Below are positions 25,658-34,374 of a stretch of 64,000 nt of DNA, one piece after another (within the stretch, counting starts at the first letter, position 1; every line of letters starts with the position of its first letter). The notes under the pieces were generated by a model that worked only from the letters and a program-made list of their open reading frames with translations, did no database searches and was not told where the DNA came from. Source of the DNA: Massilia agilis (GTDB taxonomy: Bacteria > Pseudomonadota > Gammaproteobacteria > Burkholderiales > Burkholderiaceae_D); contig NZ_JANUHB010000007.1 in the NCBI RefSeq assembly GCF_024756255.1, forward strand, positions 124,001-188,000. The letters are read 5' to 3'. The translations under genes were made by a program, and so were the position numbers.

Positions 25658-26872
25658 ATGACTTCATTTTTCTGCCCCTGCCCGCGCGGCATGGAAGCGG
25701 CGCTTGCCGAAGAACTGGGCGAGATCGCCCAGCAAAGCACCACGCTCAAGGTGCACAACCAGGTGCCCGGCGGCGTGCACTGCTCCGGCTCGCTCGTCGA
25801 TTCGTACCGCATCAACCTGCACTCGCGTATCGCCTCGCGCGTGCTGATGCGCGTTGCGATGTCGAGCTACGACAACGAAAATGACATCTACGACCTGGTG
25901 CTGGCCCAGCCGTGGGAAGACTGGTTCAACTGGGACCAGACCATCCGCGTGGACCTCACCGCCGTCAAGTCGCCGCTCAAGAGCCTGGAATTCACCACGC
26001 TCAAGATCAAGGACGCGGTGTGCGACCGTTTCCGCGACCAGTTCGGCAAACGCCCGTCGGTCAACACGCGCACGCCGGACATGCGCATCTTCGGCTTCCT
26101 CGACCAGCGCAACTTCACGATCTACCTCGACACGTCGGGCGAGGCGCTGTTCAAGCGCGGCTGGCGCGAGGAGACGGGCGACGCGCCGCTGCGCGAGAAC
26201 CTGGCTGCGGGCCTGTTGCGCGTGGCCGGCTGGAAGCCGGGAATCCCACTGTTCGACCCGATGTGCGGCTCCGGCACGATCCTCATCGAGGCGGCCCAGA
26301 TGGTGCAGGGCATTCCGCCAGGCGCGCGCCGCCGCTTCGCGTTCGAAAAATTCCGCGACTTCGACCGCGACGCCTGGCAGCAGATCAAAACGGCGATCAA
26401 GCCAAATGCGCTGCCGGCCGAACCCACCATCTTCGGCTCGGACATTTCGGGCGACATGGTGGCGATGACGCGCCATAACTTGCGCCGTGCCGGCATTTTG
26501 TTCGAAGTGCCGCTCAAGCAGATCGAGGCGCAGCAGGTGCAGCCGCCGGTGGCCACGCCGGGCATCCTGCTGACCAACCCGCCGTACGGCGAGCGCATCG
26601 GCGTGCGCGGCGACCGCACGCTGCCGCAGGACGAGATGGCCAACCAGTTCTACGCCAGCTTCTCCACCACGCTCAAGCAGCGCTTTGCCGGCTGGACGGT
26701 ATTCCTGTTCACGGCCGACCTGGCCCTGCCCAAGCTGCTGCGCCTGAAGGAGGCGCGCAAGACGCCGTTCTTCAACGGCGCGCTCGAGTGCCGCCTGTTC
26801 CGCTTCGACATGGTGGCCGGCTTCAACCGCCGCGAGGAAGCCAAACCCAAGCAGGCCTCGCCGCAATCTTGA
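25658..26872 (+). CDS. rlmL: THUMP-domain class I SAM-dependent RNA methyltransferase (RlmL N-terminal type)
   Basis: 404 residues. An N-terminal ferredoxin-like/THUMP part (CPRGMEAALAEELGEI...ASRVLMRV) is followed by an RNA methylase domain. The SAM motif is PLFDPMCGSGTILIEAA and the catalytic motif is LLTNPPYGERIG. This matches the m2G2445 half of E. coli RlmL; the RlmK half is absent, as in shorter homologues. The substrate position in 23S rRNA is inferred from the family. Confidence 0.8.
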   Translation: MTSFFCPCPRGMEAALAEELGEIAQQSTTLKVHNQVPGGVHCSGSLVDSYRINLHSRIASRVLMRVAMSSYDNENDIYDLVLAQPWEDWFNWDQTIRVDLTAVKSPLKSLEFTTLKIKDAVCDRFRDQFGKRPSVNTRTPDMRIFGFLDQRNFTIYLDTSGEALFKRGWREETGDAPLRENLAAGLLRVAGWKPGIPLFDPMCGSGTILIEAAQMVQGIPPGARRRFAFEKFRDFDRDAWQQIKTAIKPNALPAEPTIFGSDISGDMVAMTRHNLRRAGILFEVPLKQIEAQQVQPPVATPGILLTNPPYGERIGVRGDRTLPQDEMANQFYASFSTTLKQRFAGWTVFLFTADLALPKLLRLKEARKTPFFNGALECRLFRFDMVAGFNRREEAKPKQASPQS

Positions 26873-26875
26873 TCC

Positions 26876-28156
26876 ATGCTTCCGACAGAGCCGCCCAACC
26901 TGCCCAAAGATCCGGTAACGCCCGTCCCGCTGCCCACACCCCACAAGGTCACGATGCTCAGCGCCGGCGGCCTGGCCACGCTGCTGGCCGGCCTGTCGAT
27001 GCTGGGGCCGTTCTCGATCGACGCCTACCTGCCAGCCTTTCCGCGCATCGAGGCCAACCTGCACGCGTCCAGCATCGAGGTGCAGCAGACGTTGACGGCG
27101 TACATGCTGGCCTTCGCCGGCATGGTGCTGTGGCATGGCGCGCTGTCGGACGCCTACGGCCGCCGCAACGTGATCCTGACCGCGCTGGTGGTGTTCGCGC
27201 TGGGCACCTTCGGCTGCGCCGCCTCGCATTCGGTGCACTACCTGTGGGTGTTCCGCATCCTGCAGGGCGTCTCGGCGGGGGCCGGCGTGGTGGTCGGCCG
27301 CGCCATCATCCGCGACCTGTATTCGGACGCGCCGGCCGCGCGCCTGCTGTCGATGGTGACGATGATCTTCTCGATCGCGCCGGCCATCGCGCCGGTGCTG
27401 GGCGGCTGGATCGTGACGCTGTTCGACTGGCGCGCCATCTTCCTGTCCCTGTTCGCCTACAGCCTGGTGCTGTGGTGGGTCTGCTGGCAGCACCTGCCCG
27501 AGACCATGCCCAGGGAGAAGCGCCAGCCGTTCAACCCGCGCTTCGTGGCGCACAGCTACGGCGCGATCTTCAGCTCCTTCCTGTTCCACATGAAGTCGGG
27601 CGTGGTGGCGCTGAACTTTGCCGGCCTGTTCCTGTACATCTCGGCCGCGCCGGTGCTCATGCCGGTGCACCTGCACCTGGGACCGTCGCAGTTCGCGTGG
27701 CTGTTCATCCCGTCGGTGTCGGGTATCTTCCTGGGCGCGCTGACGGCCAACCGCATGGCCGGCAAGATGAGCTTTGCGCGCCAGATCGGCATCGGCTTCG
27801 GTTTCATGCTGTGCGCGGTCACGTTCAACGTGGGCTACCACCTGTTCAACCCGCCGGCGCTGCCGTGGACCGTGCTGCCCATGTTCTTCTTCACCTTCGG
27901 CAGCTCGATCATCGCACCGGGCGCCACGCTGCTCGCGCTCGACCTGTTCCCGCACATCCGCGGCACGGTCGCCTCGTGCCAGTCGTTCGTCTCCACGCTG
28001 CTGGGCGCGATCGTGGCCGGGGTGATCTCGCCGGCGCTGTCGCACTCGGTGCTGGCGCTGGCGCTGGGCCAGGCCGGCTTTGCGCTGGCGGCGCTGGCGT
28101 GCTGGCTGGTGTCGCGCTGGTACCGCTACCGCCAGGCCGCCAATGGGGCCATGTAA
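26876..28156 (+). CDS. Bcr/CflA-family multidrug efflux MFS transporter
   Basis: 426 residues, twelve predicted spans. The N terminus has the family signature LSMLGPFSIDAYLPAFPRIEANLH and the loop motif GALSDAYGRRNVIL. GRAIIRDLY and the motif-C-like IAPAIAPVLGGWIV support a drug:proton antiporter of the Bcr type. The N-terminal cytoplasmic tail (Pro-rich, about 25 residues) is longer than in Bcr; a start at MLSAGGLATL would remove it. It begins 3 bases after the methyltransferase gene. Confidence 0.85.
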   Translation: MLPTEPPNLPKDPVTPVPLPTPHKVTMLSAGGLATLLAGLSMLGPFSIDAYLPAFPRIEANLHASSIEVQQTLTAYMLAFAGMVLWHGALSDAYGRRNVILTALVVFALGTFGCAASHSVHYLWVFRILQGVSAGAGVVVGRAIIRDLYSDAPAARLLSMVTMIFSIAPAIAPVLGGWIVTLFDWRAIFLSLFAYSLVLWWVCWQHLPETMPREKRQPFNPRFVAHSYGAIFSSFLFHMKSGVVALNFAGLFLYISAAPVLMPVHLHLGPSQFAWLFIPSVSGIFLGALTANRMAGKMSFARQIGIGFGFMLCAVTFNVGYHLFNPPALPWTVLPMFFFTFGSSIIAPGATLLALDLFPHIRGTVASCQSFVSTLLGAIVAGVISPALSHSVLALALGQAGFALAALACWLVSRWYRYRQAANGAM

Positions 28157-28197
28157 ACGGCAGGAACGTGGCAAACATGAGAATCTGTGCGGAAACT

Positions 28198-28231
28198 GTT
28201 GTGTTGGAATCACAACTCGTGTATATATGCT
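28198..28231 (+). promoter_or_regulatory. Candidate promoter with overlapping palindrome upstream of the HDOD-kinase gene
   Basis: A GTTGTG-N7-CACAAC inverted repeat (28198-28216) overlaps a possible -35 (TTGGAA, 28204-28209). A -10-like TATGCT follows at 28226-28231 after 16 bases. The patch is A/T-rich against its surroundings. Overlap of a palindrome with a -35 suggests repressor binding. Confidence 0.4.
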
Positions 28232-28251
28232 AAGCTAAAGTATTTCAGCGG

Positions 28252-28275
28252 GGAAATGGAACAAGAAACATTTCC
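28252..28275. repeat. Inverted repeat in the HDOD-kinase leader
   Basis: A 7-base arm pair, GGAAATG-N10-CATTTCC, lies downstream of the candidate promoter and about 70 bases before the start codon. It could be an operator or an mRNA hairpin; nothing decides between them. Confidence 0.45.
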
Positions 28276-28342
28276 ATACTCGCAAGATCAGTATTGACAG
28301 CAGCTAACCGCCGCCCGCCCTGGGTGGCCCAGCCCGAGACCA

Positions 28343-30496
28343 ATGCACCAACCTGACCAGGACATCCGCAATCGCCTGCTGATCGCGCGCCTGCCGGCCA
28401 TGCCGCAGATTTTGATCAAGCTGATCGGTCACCTGCAAGCCGACGACCTGGGCATGCCGGAGCTGGCAGCGCTGATCGCGCAGGATGCCGGCATGACCGG
28501 CAAGATCCTCGCCGTGGCCAACAGCTCGGCCTACCACCGCGGCACGCGCAGCGCCAACCTGGAGCAGTCGCTGGTCTCGCTCGGCACCGACATGATCAAG
28601 ACGCTGGTGATCAGCGAGTCGGTGTTCCAGACCTTTAACAACTTCCCCCATTCCGGCAGCACCGACCTGCGCGCGTTCTGGAAGAATTCGCTGACCGCGG
28701 CCGTGGTCGCGCGCGAGCTGGCGCGCCGCACCGGCTACGGCTCGCTCGAGGAAGCCTACCTGGCCGGCCTGCTGCACAACGTGGGGCGGCTTGCGCTGCT
28801 GGCCACCGCGCCGCGCGAATACGCCTTCAATTTCACCGCGCGCGACGACGAGGACCTGTGCGCGGTCGAGCAGCGCACGCTGCAGATCACCCACACCGAG
28901 GCCGGTGCCTGGCTGATCGAGCGCTGGCAGCTCGACTCCTTCCTTGCCGATTCGGTGCTGTACCACCACGAGGCCAGTTCCCGCCTGGAGTCGGCCCATC
29001 CCTTGATCCGCATCGTGCGCCTGGCGCACCTGATGGCCGCGCACGCGGACGACGAGGCGGCGCTGCTCGAAGGCGCGGGCCTGTGCGGCCTGGCCCGCCC
29101 CGACCTGGACGAGATCCTGGCGCTGGCCGAGCGCCAGGTCATGCAGTCGGCCGAGCACCTGGGCATCGACCTGGCGGGCGCCGACGACATCCCGGCCCCG
29201 AGCGCGCAGGCGCCGGCCCAGCTGGACCCGGTCGCGCAGCGCCTGTCCGACGAGATGCGCAACCTGGTGCTGGTCTCCGAGATCGGCCAGGCATTCGCGC
29301 GCCAGCAAGGAGAAGCGGGCCTGCTCGAATCGATGGTGCGCTCGGCGCGCATGCTGTTCGACTTCGAGTCGGCGCTGGTGCTGCTCGAGAACCCGACCGG
29401 CCAAGCGCTGGTTGGCGCACCGGTTGGCGGCGTGGCCCGCCTGGCCGAATTTTCGATCCCGCTCGCGCGCGGCGGCGTGGTGGCGCACAGCGCGCTGGCG
29501 CGCCAGACCGCATTCGTGCGGCGCGACGACCAGGGGCTCGGGCTGGCCGAAGAGCAGCTCTTGCGCATGCTCGGCAGCGACAGCATGGTGTGCGTGCCGC
29601 TGGTGGCGGGCGCGCGTTGCCTGGGCGTGCTGGTGGGCGGCTTGCCGGCGTGGCAGTTCGGCGCCGTCAAGAAGCGCGAGCATTTCCTCAAGTCGTTCGG
29701 CGCGCAGGCCGCCACCGCGCTCGAGAACACCCTGTCCGAACGCGGCCACGCGCGCCGCCAGCTGGCCCAGGTGGCCGAGGAATACCGCGAAGCCTCGCGC
29801 CGCGTGGTGCACGAGGTGAACAACCCGCTCTCGATCATCAAGAACTACCTGTCGGTGCTGGACGAGAAGCTTGCGCGCCAGGAGCCGGTCTCGGGCGAGA
29901 TGTCGATCCTGAACGAGGAAATCGACCGCGTCGGCCAGCTGATCAACGGCCTGGCGGACCTCAAGCCCGCCGCCACCAGCCCGGACTCGGTGCAGGTGGC
30001 CAAGGTCGCGAACGAAGTGCTGCGCCTGTTCCGCACCACCGGCTTCCTGCCTGCGAACGTGGACGTGGTGCTGTCGGTGCAGGACGACGCACGCATCGAC
30101 GGCGACGCGGACATGCTCAAGCAGGTGCTGGTCAACCTGGTCAAGAACGCGGTCGAGGCACTGGAAGCGACCGGCGGGCGCATCGAAATCACCAGCCGGG
30201 GCCTGGTCAACCGCGACCGCACCCTGTATGTGGAGCTGGCCGTCGCCGACACCGGCCCGGGCCTGCCGCGCGACGTGCTGGCCAATCTGTTCTCTGCCGT
30301 GAAAAGTACCAAGGACGGCGCCCATCATGGTCTGGGCCTGTCCATTGTCCACAGCCTGGTGAAGAAGCTGCGCGGGCACATCGCCTGCCGCAGCGGCAGC
30401 ACCGGCACTGCATTTGAAATCCTGCTGCCGGCCGCCACCAGCGCCGGCGTGAGCGCGCCGCCGGCCCTGCCGGCGCGTGTTCTCGGATCAGCCTGA
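28343..30496 (+). CDS. HDOD-GAF sensor histidine kinase
   Basis: 717 residues. An N-terminal HDOD domain (about 10-220; LPAMPQILIKLI...DAGMTGKILAVANSSAY...AYLAGLLHNVGRLAL) is followed by a GAF-like domain (about 300-455). A histidine-kinase core comes last: H box RRVVHEVNNPLSIIKNYL, N box NLVKNAVEALEAT, and ATP-lid glycines ADTGPGLP and GLGLSI. There is no membrane span, so it is cytoplasmic. HDOD domains occur in signalling proteins linked to c-di-GMP and motility. The next gene, two bases on, has a receiver domain and is the obvious phosphorylation partner. Confidence 0.88.
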   Translation: MHQPDQDIRNRLLIARLPAMPQILIKLIGHLQADDLGMPELAALIAQDAGMTGKILAVANSSAYHRGTRSANLEQSLVSLGTDMIKTLVISESVFQTFNNFPHSGSTDLRAFWKNSLTAAVVARELARRTGYGSLEEAYLAGLLHNVGRLALLATAPREYAFNFTARDDEDLCAVEQRTLQITHTEAGAWLIERWQLDSFLADSVLYHHEASSRLESAHPLIRIVRLAHLMAAHADDEAALLEGAGLCGLARPDLDEILALAERQVMQSAEHLGIDLAGADDIPAPSAQAPAQLDPVAQRLSDEMRNLVLVSEIGQAFARQQGEAGLLESMVRSARMLFDFESALVLLENPTGQALVGAPVGGVARLAEFSIPLARGGVVAHSALARQTAFVRRDDQGLGLAEEQLLRMLGSDSMVCVPLVAGARCLGVLVGGLPAWQFGAVKKREHFLKSFGAQAATALENTLSERGHARRQLAQVAEEYREASRRVVHEVNNPLSIIKNYLSVLDEKLARQEPVSGEMSILNEEIDRVGQLINGLADLKPAATSPDSVQVAKVANEVLRLFRTTGFLPANVDVVLSVQDDARIDGDADMLKQVLVNLVKNAVEALEATGGRIEITSRGLVNRDRTLYVELAVADTGPGLPRDVLANLFSAVKSTKDGAHHGLGLSIVHSLVKKLRGHIACRSGSTGTAFEILLPAATSAGVSAPPALPARVLGSA

Positions 30497-30498
30497 AA

Positions 30499-32718
30499 AT
30501 GACCATGACACCGAATACCGCCAGCACCGCCACCATGCTTCACGGCGGCGCCGCCCCGTTCGACGCCGACATGCAGCCGCGCCTGCTGCTGGTGGACGAC
30601 GAACCGCGCCTGCTGGCGTCGCTCCACGAACTGCTGCGCGACCGCGGCTACCATCTCGTCACCGCCAGCTCCGGCAGCGAGGCGCTGGCCCAGCTGTCGC
30701 GGCTGCGCTTCGACCTGGTCCTGCTCGACCTGCGCCTGCCCGACATCGGCGGCCACGAGATCATGGACTTCATCAACGCCAAACAGATCGACGCCGACGT
30801 GATCGTGATGAGCGGCGAGGTCGGGATCGACGCGGCCATCGGCGCCGTCAAGCGCGGCGCCTACGACTACCTGCGCAAGCCCTACAGCCGTGAAGAGCTG
30901 CTCAAGACCGTGGCCAACGCGCTCGCGCAGCGCCGCCTGAAGCTGGAGAACGAGCGCATCGCCCAGCAGCTGGAAAACTCGGAAAAGATGTACCGCTACC
31001 TGGTGGACAGCTCGCCGGACATCATCTACACGCTCAACCACGAAGGCCGCTTCACGTTCGTGAACGACCGCGCCTCGCAGCTGCTGGGCTACACGCGCGA
31101 AGAGCTGATCGGCAAACACTACTCGGTGGTGGTGCACGAGGAAGACCTGGAACGCGCGCGCTACGTGTTCAACGAACGCCGCTCCGACGACCGCGCCTCG
31201 CGCAACGTCGAGCTGCGCCTGAAGTGCCGTACCGGCAGCGGCCACGAGCGCACCTTCAACAACACGTTGATGACGATCGCGCTCAATTCGATCGGCATGC
31301 ACGTGCCCGACCACGACGTGAAGAAGCACGAGTTCTTCGGCACCTACGGCGTGGCACGCGACATCACGGACAGGAAGCGCGCCGAGGAACTGATCTCGTA
31401 CCAGGCCTACCACGACATCCTGACCGACCTGCCGAACCGGATCCTGTTCAAGGACCGCCTGGGCCTGGCGCTGATCCAGGCCAAGCGCAAGGGCACCGAG
31501 CTGGCCGTGATGTTCATCGACCTGGACCGCTTCAAGCTGGTCAACGACACGCTCGGCCACGTCAAGGGCGACGAGCTGCTGCAGCAGGCCGCGCTGCGCC
31601 TGAAGGAATGCCTGCGCCGCGGCGACACGCTGGCGCGCCAGGGCGGCGACGAATTCACCATCGTGCTGCCGGAACTGCGCGACCGCGCCGACGCCTGCAT
31701 GGTGGCCGACAAGTTCCTCGAGTGCCTGCACCAGCCGTTCGACCTGGACGGCCACCAGGTGCACATCTCGGCCTCGATCGGCATTGCGATCTATCCGGGC
31801 GACGGCGAGACCATCGACGAGCTGCTGCGCCACGCCGACATCGCCATGTACCAGGTCAAGGGGCTGGGCAAGAACGGCCACAGCTTCTACCACGCGTCGA
31901 TGCAGGATGTATCGACCCAGAAGATCGAACTGGAACGCAGCCTGCGCAACGCGCTCGAGAACGACGAGCTGGAGATGTACTACCAGCCGCAGATCGACGT
32001 GGTCACCGGCCGCATCGTCGGCGCCGAGGGCCTGATGCGCTGGAACCACCCGCAGCGCGGGCTGCTGTCGGCCGGCGAGTTCCTGCCGTTCGCGGAGGAG
32101 AACGGCCTGATGCTGCCGATCTCGGACTGGATGATCGGCGCGCTGTGCCGCGACATGCTCAAGTGGAACCAGGCCGCGACCGGGCCGGTGCGCCTGTCGC
32201 TCAACGTGTCGCCGCAATACCTCGACCGTGGCGACTTCTTCGAGAAGATGCGCGGGGCGCTGGCGCGCTACGGCATCGCGCCCGCCCAGATCGAGGTCGA
32301 GATCACCGAGAACATCTGCATCCGCAACCCGCAGTACGCCATCGAGCAGCTCAACAAGCTGTGCCAGCTGGGCGTGTCGGTGGCGATCGACGACTTCGGC
32401 ACCGGCTACTCGTCGCTGTCGTACCTGCACCGGTTCCCGATCCACACCATCAAGATCGACCAGTCGTTCGTCAAGGAGATCCATGACGAGCATGGCCACT
32501 ACCCGGTGATCCTGGCGATCATCTCGATCGCGCGCGGGCTGGGCATGAACCTGGTGGCCGAAGGCGTCGAGACCGAGGCGCAGGCGCGCTACCTCGAGGC
32601 CAACGGCTGCGCCACCATGCAGGGCTACCTGTACTACCGGCCGATCGCGCTGCCCGACTTTATCGGCGCGCTGCGCGGCCAGGCAGGCGGCCAGGGCGCC
32701 GTCGCGATCCAGGCGTAG
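30499..32718 (+). CDS. REC-PAS-GGDEF-EAL response regulator (c-di-GMP turnover)
   Basis: 739 residues. The receiver domain (about 28-145) has LLVDDEP and phospho-acceptor Asp in LLDLRLPD. A PAS domain (about 165-300) begins YLVDSSPDIIYTLNHEG. The GGDEF domain has an intact ARQGGDEF and an RxxD inhibitory-site motif (RRGD) five residues earlier. The EAL domain reads EGLMRW in place of EALLRW but keeps the Glu, with DDFGTGYSSLSYL and EGVETEAQ also intact. Sequence alone allows both diguanylate cyclase and phosphodiesterase activity, the former probably product-inhibited. It is two bases after the HDOD kinase and two before the Sel1-repeat gene. Confidence 0.93.
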   Translation: MTMTPNTASTATMLHGGAAPFDADMQPRLLLVDDEPRLLASLHELLRDRGYHLVTASSGSEALAQLSRLRFDLVLLDLRLPDIGGHEIMDFINAKQIDADVIVMSGEVGIDAAIGAVKRGAYDYLRKPYSREELLKTVANALAQRRLKLENERIAQQLENSEKMYRYLVDSSPDIIYTLNHEGRFTFVNDRASQLLGYTREELIGKHYSVVVHEEDLERARYVFNERRSDDRASRNVELRLKCRTGSGHERTFNNTLMTIALNSIGMHVPDHDVKKHEFFGTYGVARDITDRKRAEELISYQAYHDILTDLPNRILFKDRLGLALIQAKRKGTELAVMFIDLDRFKLVNDTLGHVKGDELLQQAALRLKECLRRGDTLARQGGDEFTIVLPELRDRADACMVADKFLECLHQPFDLDGHQVHISASIGIAIYPGDGETIDELLRHADIAMYQVKGLGKNGHSFYHASMQDVSTQKIELERSLRNALENDELEMYYQPQIDVVTGRIVGAEGLMRWNHPQRGLLSAGEFLPFAEENGLMLPISDWMIGALCRDMLKWNQAATGPVRLSLNVSPQYLDRGDFFEKMRGALARYGIAPAQIEVEITENICIRNPQYAIEQLNKLCQLGVSVAIDDFGTGYSSLSYLHRFPIHTIKIDQSFVKEIHDEHGHYPVILAIISIARGLGMNLVAEGVETEAQARYLEANGCATMQGYLYYRPIALPDFIGALRGQAGGQGAVAIQA

Positions 32719-32720
32719 CG

Positions 32721-34325
32721 ATGGGCGAGGCGGCCAGCATCCACGAAGCCACGGCGGCGGGCAACCAGCGCCCGAGCGCCGAGTTCGTGCGCATGAAGGC
32801 GCTGGCCGAGGCGGGCAACGCCAACGCCCAGCACAGCCTGGGCTTCATGTATGTCAACGGCCAGGGCGTGCCGAAGAATTACGAGATGGCCGTCGCGTGG
32901 TATCGCATGGCGGCCGCGGGCGGGCTGGCGCAGGCCCAGTACAACCTGGGCGTGATGTTCCAGAAGGGCCAAGGTGTGGCGCAGGACTACCAGCAGGCCT
33001 TCTACTGGTACCAGCGCGCGGCCGAGCAGGGCTATGCCGCCGCCCAGTACAACCTGGGCTGGCTGTACGCCAAGGGCCTGGGCGTGGCGGCCGACGTGCA
33101 ACAGGCGCTGCACTGGTTTGGCCTGGCGGCAGCGCAGGGCGACCCCAACGCGCAGCACAACCTGGGCCTGATGTACGAAGCCGGCCGTGGCGTGCCGCAG
33201 GACCAGGACCAGGCCATGCAGTGGTACCGGCGCGCGGCCGAGCAGGGCCATGCGCGTGCCCAGTTCAGCCTGGGCCTGCGCTACGACGGCGGGCAGGGCG
33301 CCGCGCGCGATCCGCAGCAGGCCCTGGGCTGGTTCCGCAAGGCCGCCGAGCAGGGCTATGCGCCGGCCCAGTTCAACCTGGCGCTACGCTACGACAAGGG
33401 CATCGACCTGGAGCAGGACTCCACGCGCGCCATTCGCTGGTACCTGCGCGCGGCCGAGCAGGGACACGCCAGCTCGCAGTTCAACCTGGCGCTGATCTAC
33501 GACAGCGGGCATGGCGTGGCGCGCGACGAGGAACAGGCGCTGGCCTGGTTCCGCAGGGCCGCCGAGCAGGGCCACGCCGGCGCGCAGGACAATCTCGGTT
33601 TGCGCTACGAGCTGGGCAAGGGTGTGGCGCAGGACCACGCGCAGGCCGCGCACTGGTACCGCCAGGCCGCCGAGCAGGGCCTGCCCGGCGCGCAGTACCA
33701 CCTGGCGCAACTGTATGACAGCGGCACCGGCGTGCCGGCCGACCCGGCGCAGGCGATCGCCTGGTATGCCAAGGCGGCCGAGCAGGGCTACCTGCGCGCC
33801 CAGTTCGACCTGGGACTGCGCTTCGAGAACGGCATCGGCGTGGAGCAGGACCTGGCACGCGCGCTGCACTGGTACCGCCGCGCCGCCGCGCAGGAATACG
33901 CGCCGGCGCAGTACATGGTCGGCGCGCTGCTCGACCGTGACGAGGACGGCGGCCACGACCCGCTCGAAGCGTGCGACTGGTACCGCAAGGCCGCCGGGCA
34001 GGGCCACGCCCTGGCCCAGTTCGCGCTGGCGCTGCGCCACGACTGCGGCGGCGCCGGCCTGGAACAGGACTACGAGCAGGCCCACGGCTGGTACCTGGCC
34101 GCCGCGCGCCAGGGCCACGGGCGCGCACAGTTCAACCTCGGCGTGATGTACGCGAGCGGGCAGGGCGTGGCGCGCGACCTGGTCGCGGCCTGGTGCTGGC
34201 TGCAGCGCGCGGCAATGTCGAATGCCCCGGGGGCGGCGCGCTACGCCGAGCGCATCCGCCTGCGCATGGAGCCCGACCAGCTCGAACGCGCGCAGCGCCT
34301 GCTGGCCGGCGCGCACACCGCCTAG
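32721..34325 (+). CDS. Sel1-like repeat protein
   Basis: 534 residues built almost entirely of about thirteen 36-residue Sel1-like repeats of the form ALxWYRRAAEQGHAxAQFNLGLxYDxGxGVxxD, with short caps at both ends. There is no signal peptide or membrane span, so it is probably a cytoplasmic scaffold. Sel1 repeats form a helical superhelix for protein binding. Its two-base spacing from the c-di-GMP enzyme implies co-translation and possibly a complex with the two upstream proteins. One repeat (near ALLDRDEDGGHD) is degenerate. Confidence 0.9.
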   Translation: MGEAASIHEATAAGNQRPSAEFVRMKALAEAGNANAQHSLGFMYVNGQGVPKNYEMAVAWYRMAAAGGLAQAQYNLGVMFQKGQGVAQDYQQAFYWYQRAAEQGYAAAQYNLGWLYAKGLGVAADVQQALHWFGLAAAQGDPNAQHNLGLMYEAGRGVPQDQDQAMQWYRRAAEQGHARAQFSLGLRYDGGQGAARDPQQALGWFRKAAEQGYAPAQFNLALRYDKGIDLEQDSTRAIRWYLRAAEQGHASSQFNLALIYDSGHGVARDEEQALAWFRRAAEQGHAGAQDNLGLRYELGKGVAQDHAQAAHWYRQAAEQGLPGAQYHLAQLYDSGTGVPADPAQAIAWYAKAAEQGYLRAQFDLGLRFENGIGVEQDLARALHWYRRAAAQEYAPAQYMVGALLDRDEDGGHDPLEACDWYRKAAGQGHALAQFALALRHDCGGAGLEQDYEQAHGWYLAAARQGHGRAQFNLGVMYASGQGVARDLVAAWCWLQRAAMSNAPGAARYAERIRLRMEPDQLERAQRLLAGAHTA

Positions 34326-34354
34326 CGGACGCCAGCCGTCTCGCCGCCGGCTTA

Positions 34355-34374
34355 TACTGTATGCATGTACAGTA
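34355..34374 (+). promoter_or_regulatory. LexA (SOS) operator overlapping the udgX-like start codon
   Basis: TACTGTATGCATGTACAGTA is a perfect 20-base palindrome and fits the CTGT-N8-ACAG LexA consensus. A -10-like TATACT at 34353-34358 overlaps its left edge, which would place the transcript start at or next to the ATG at 34365. That ATG lies inside the operator. Confidence 0.85.

Noticed and set aside
25664..28213. Long antisense frame over the rRNA methyltransferase and Bcr/CflA genes (about 849 codons)
   Set aside because: Same reason: it is complementary to two recognised genes and has Arg/His/Gln-rich composition without domain motifs.
32721..34325. Regular about 108-base periodicity suggesting a CRISPR or satellite array
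   Set aside because: The period equals 36 codons and the reading frame encodes clean Sel1 repeats; spacer and repeat sequences are not identical as in CRISPR.
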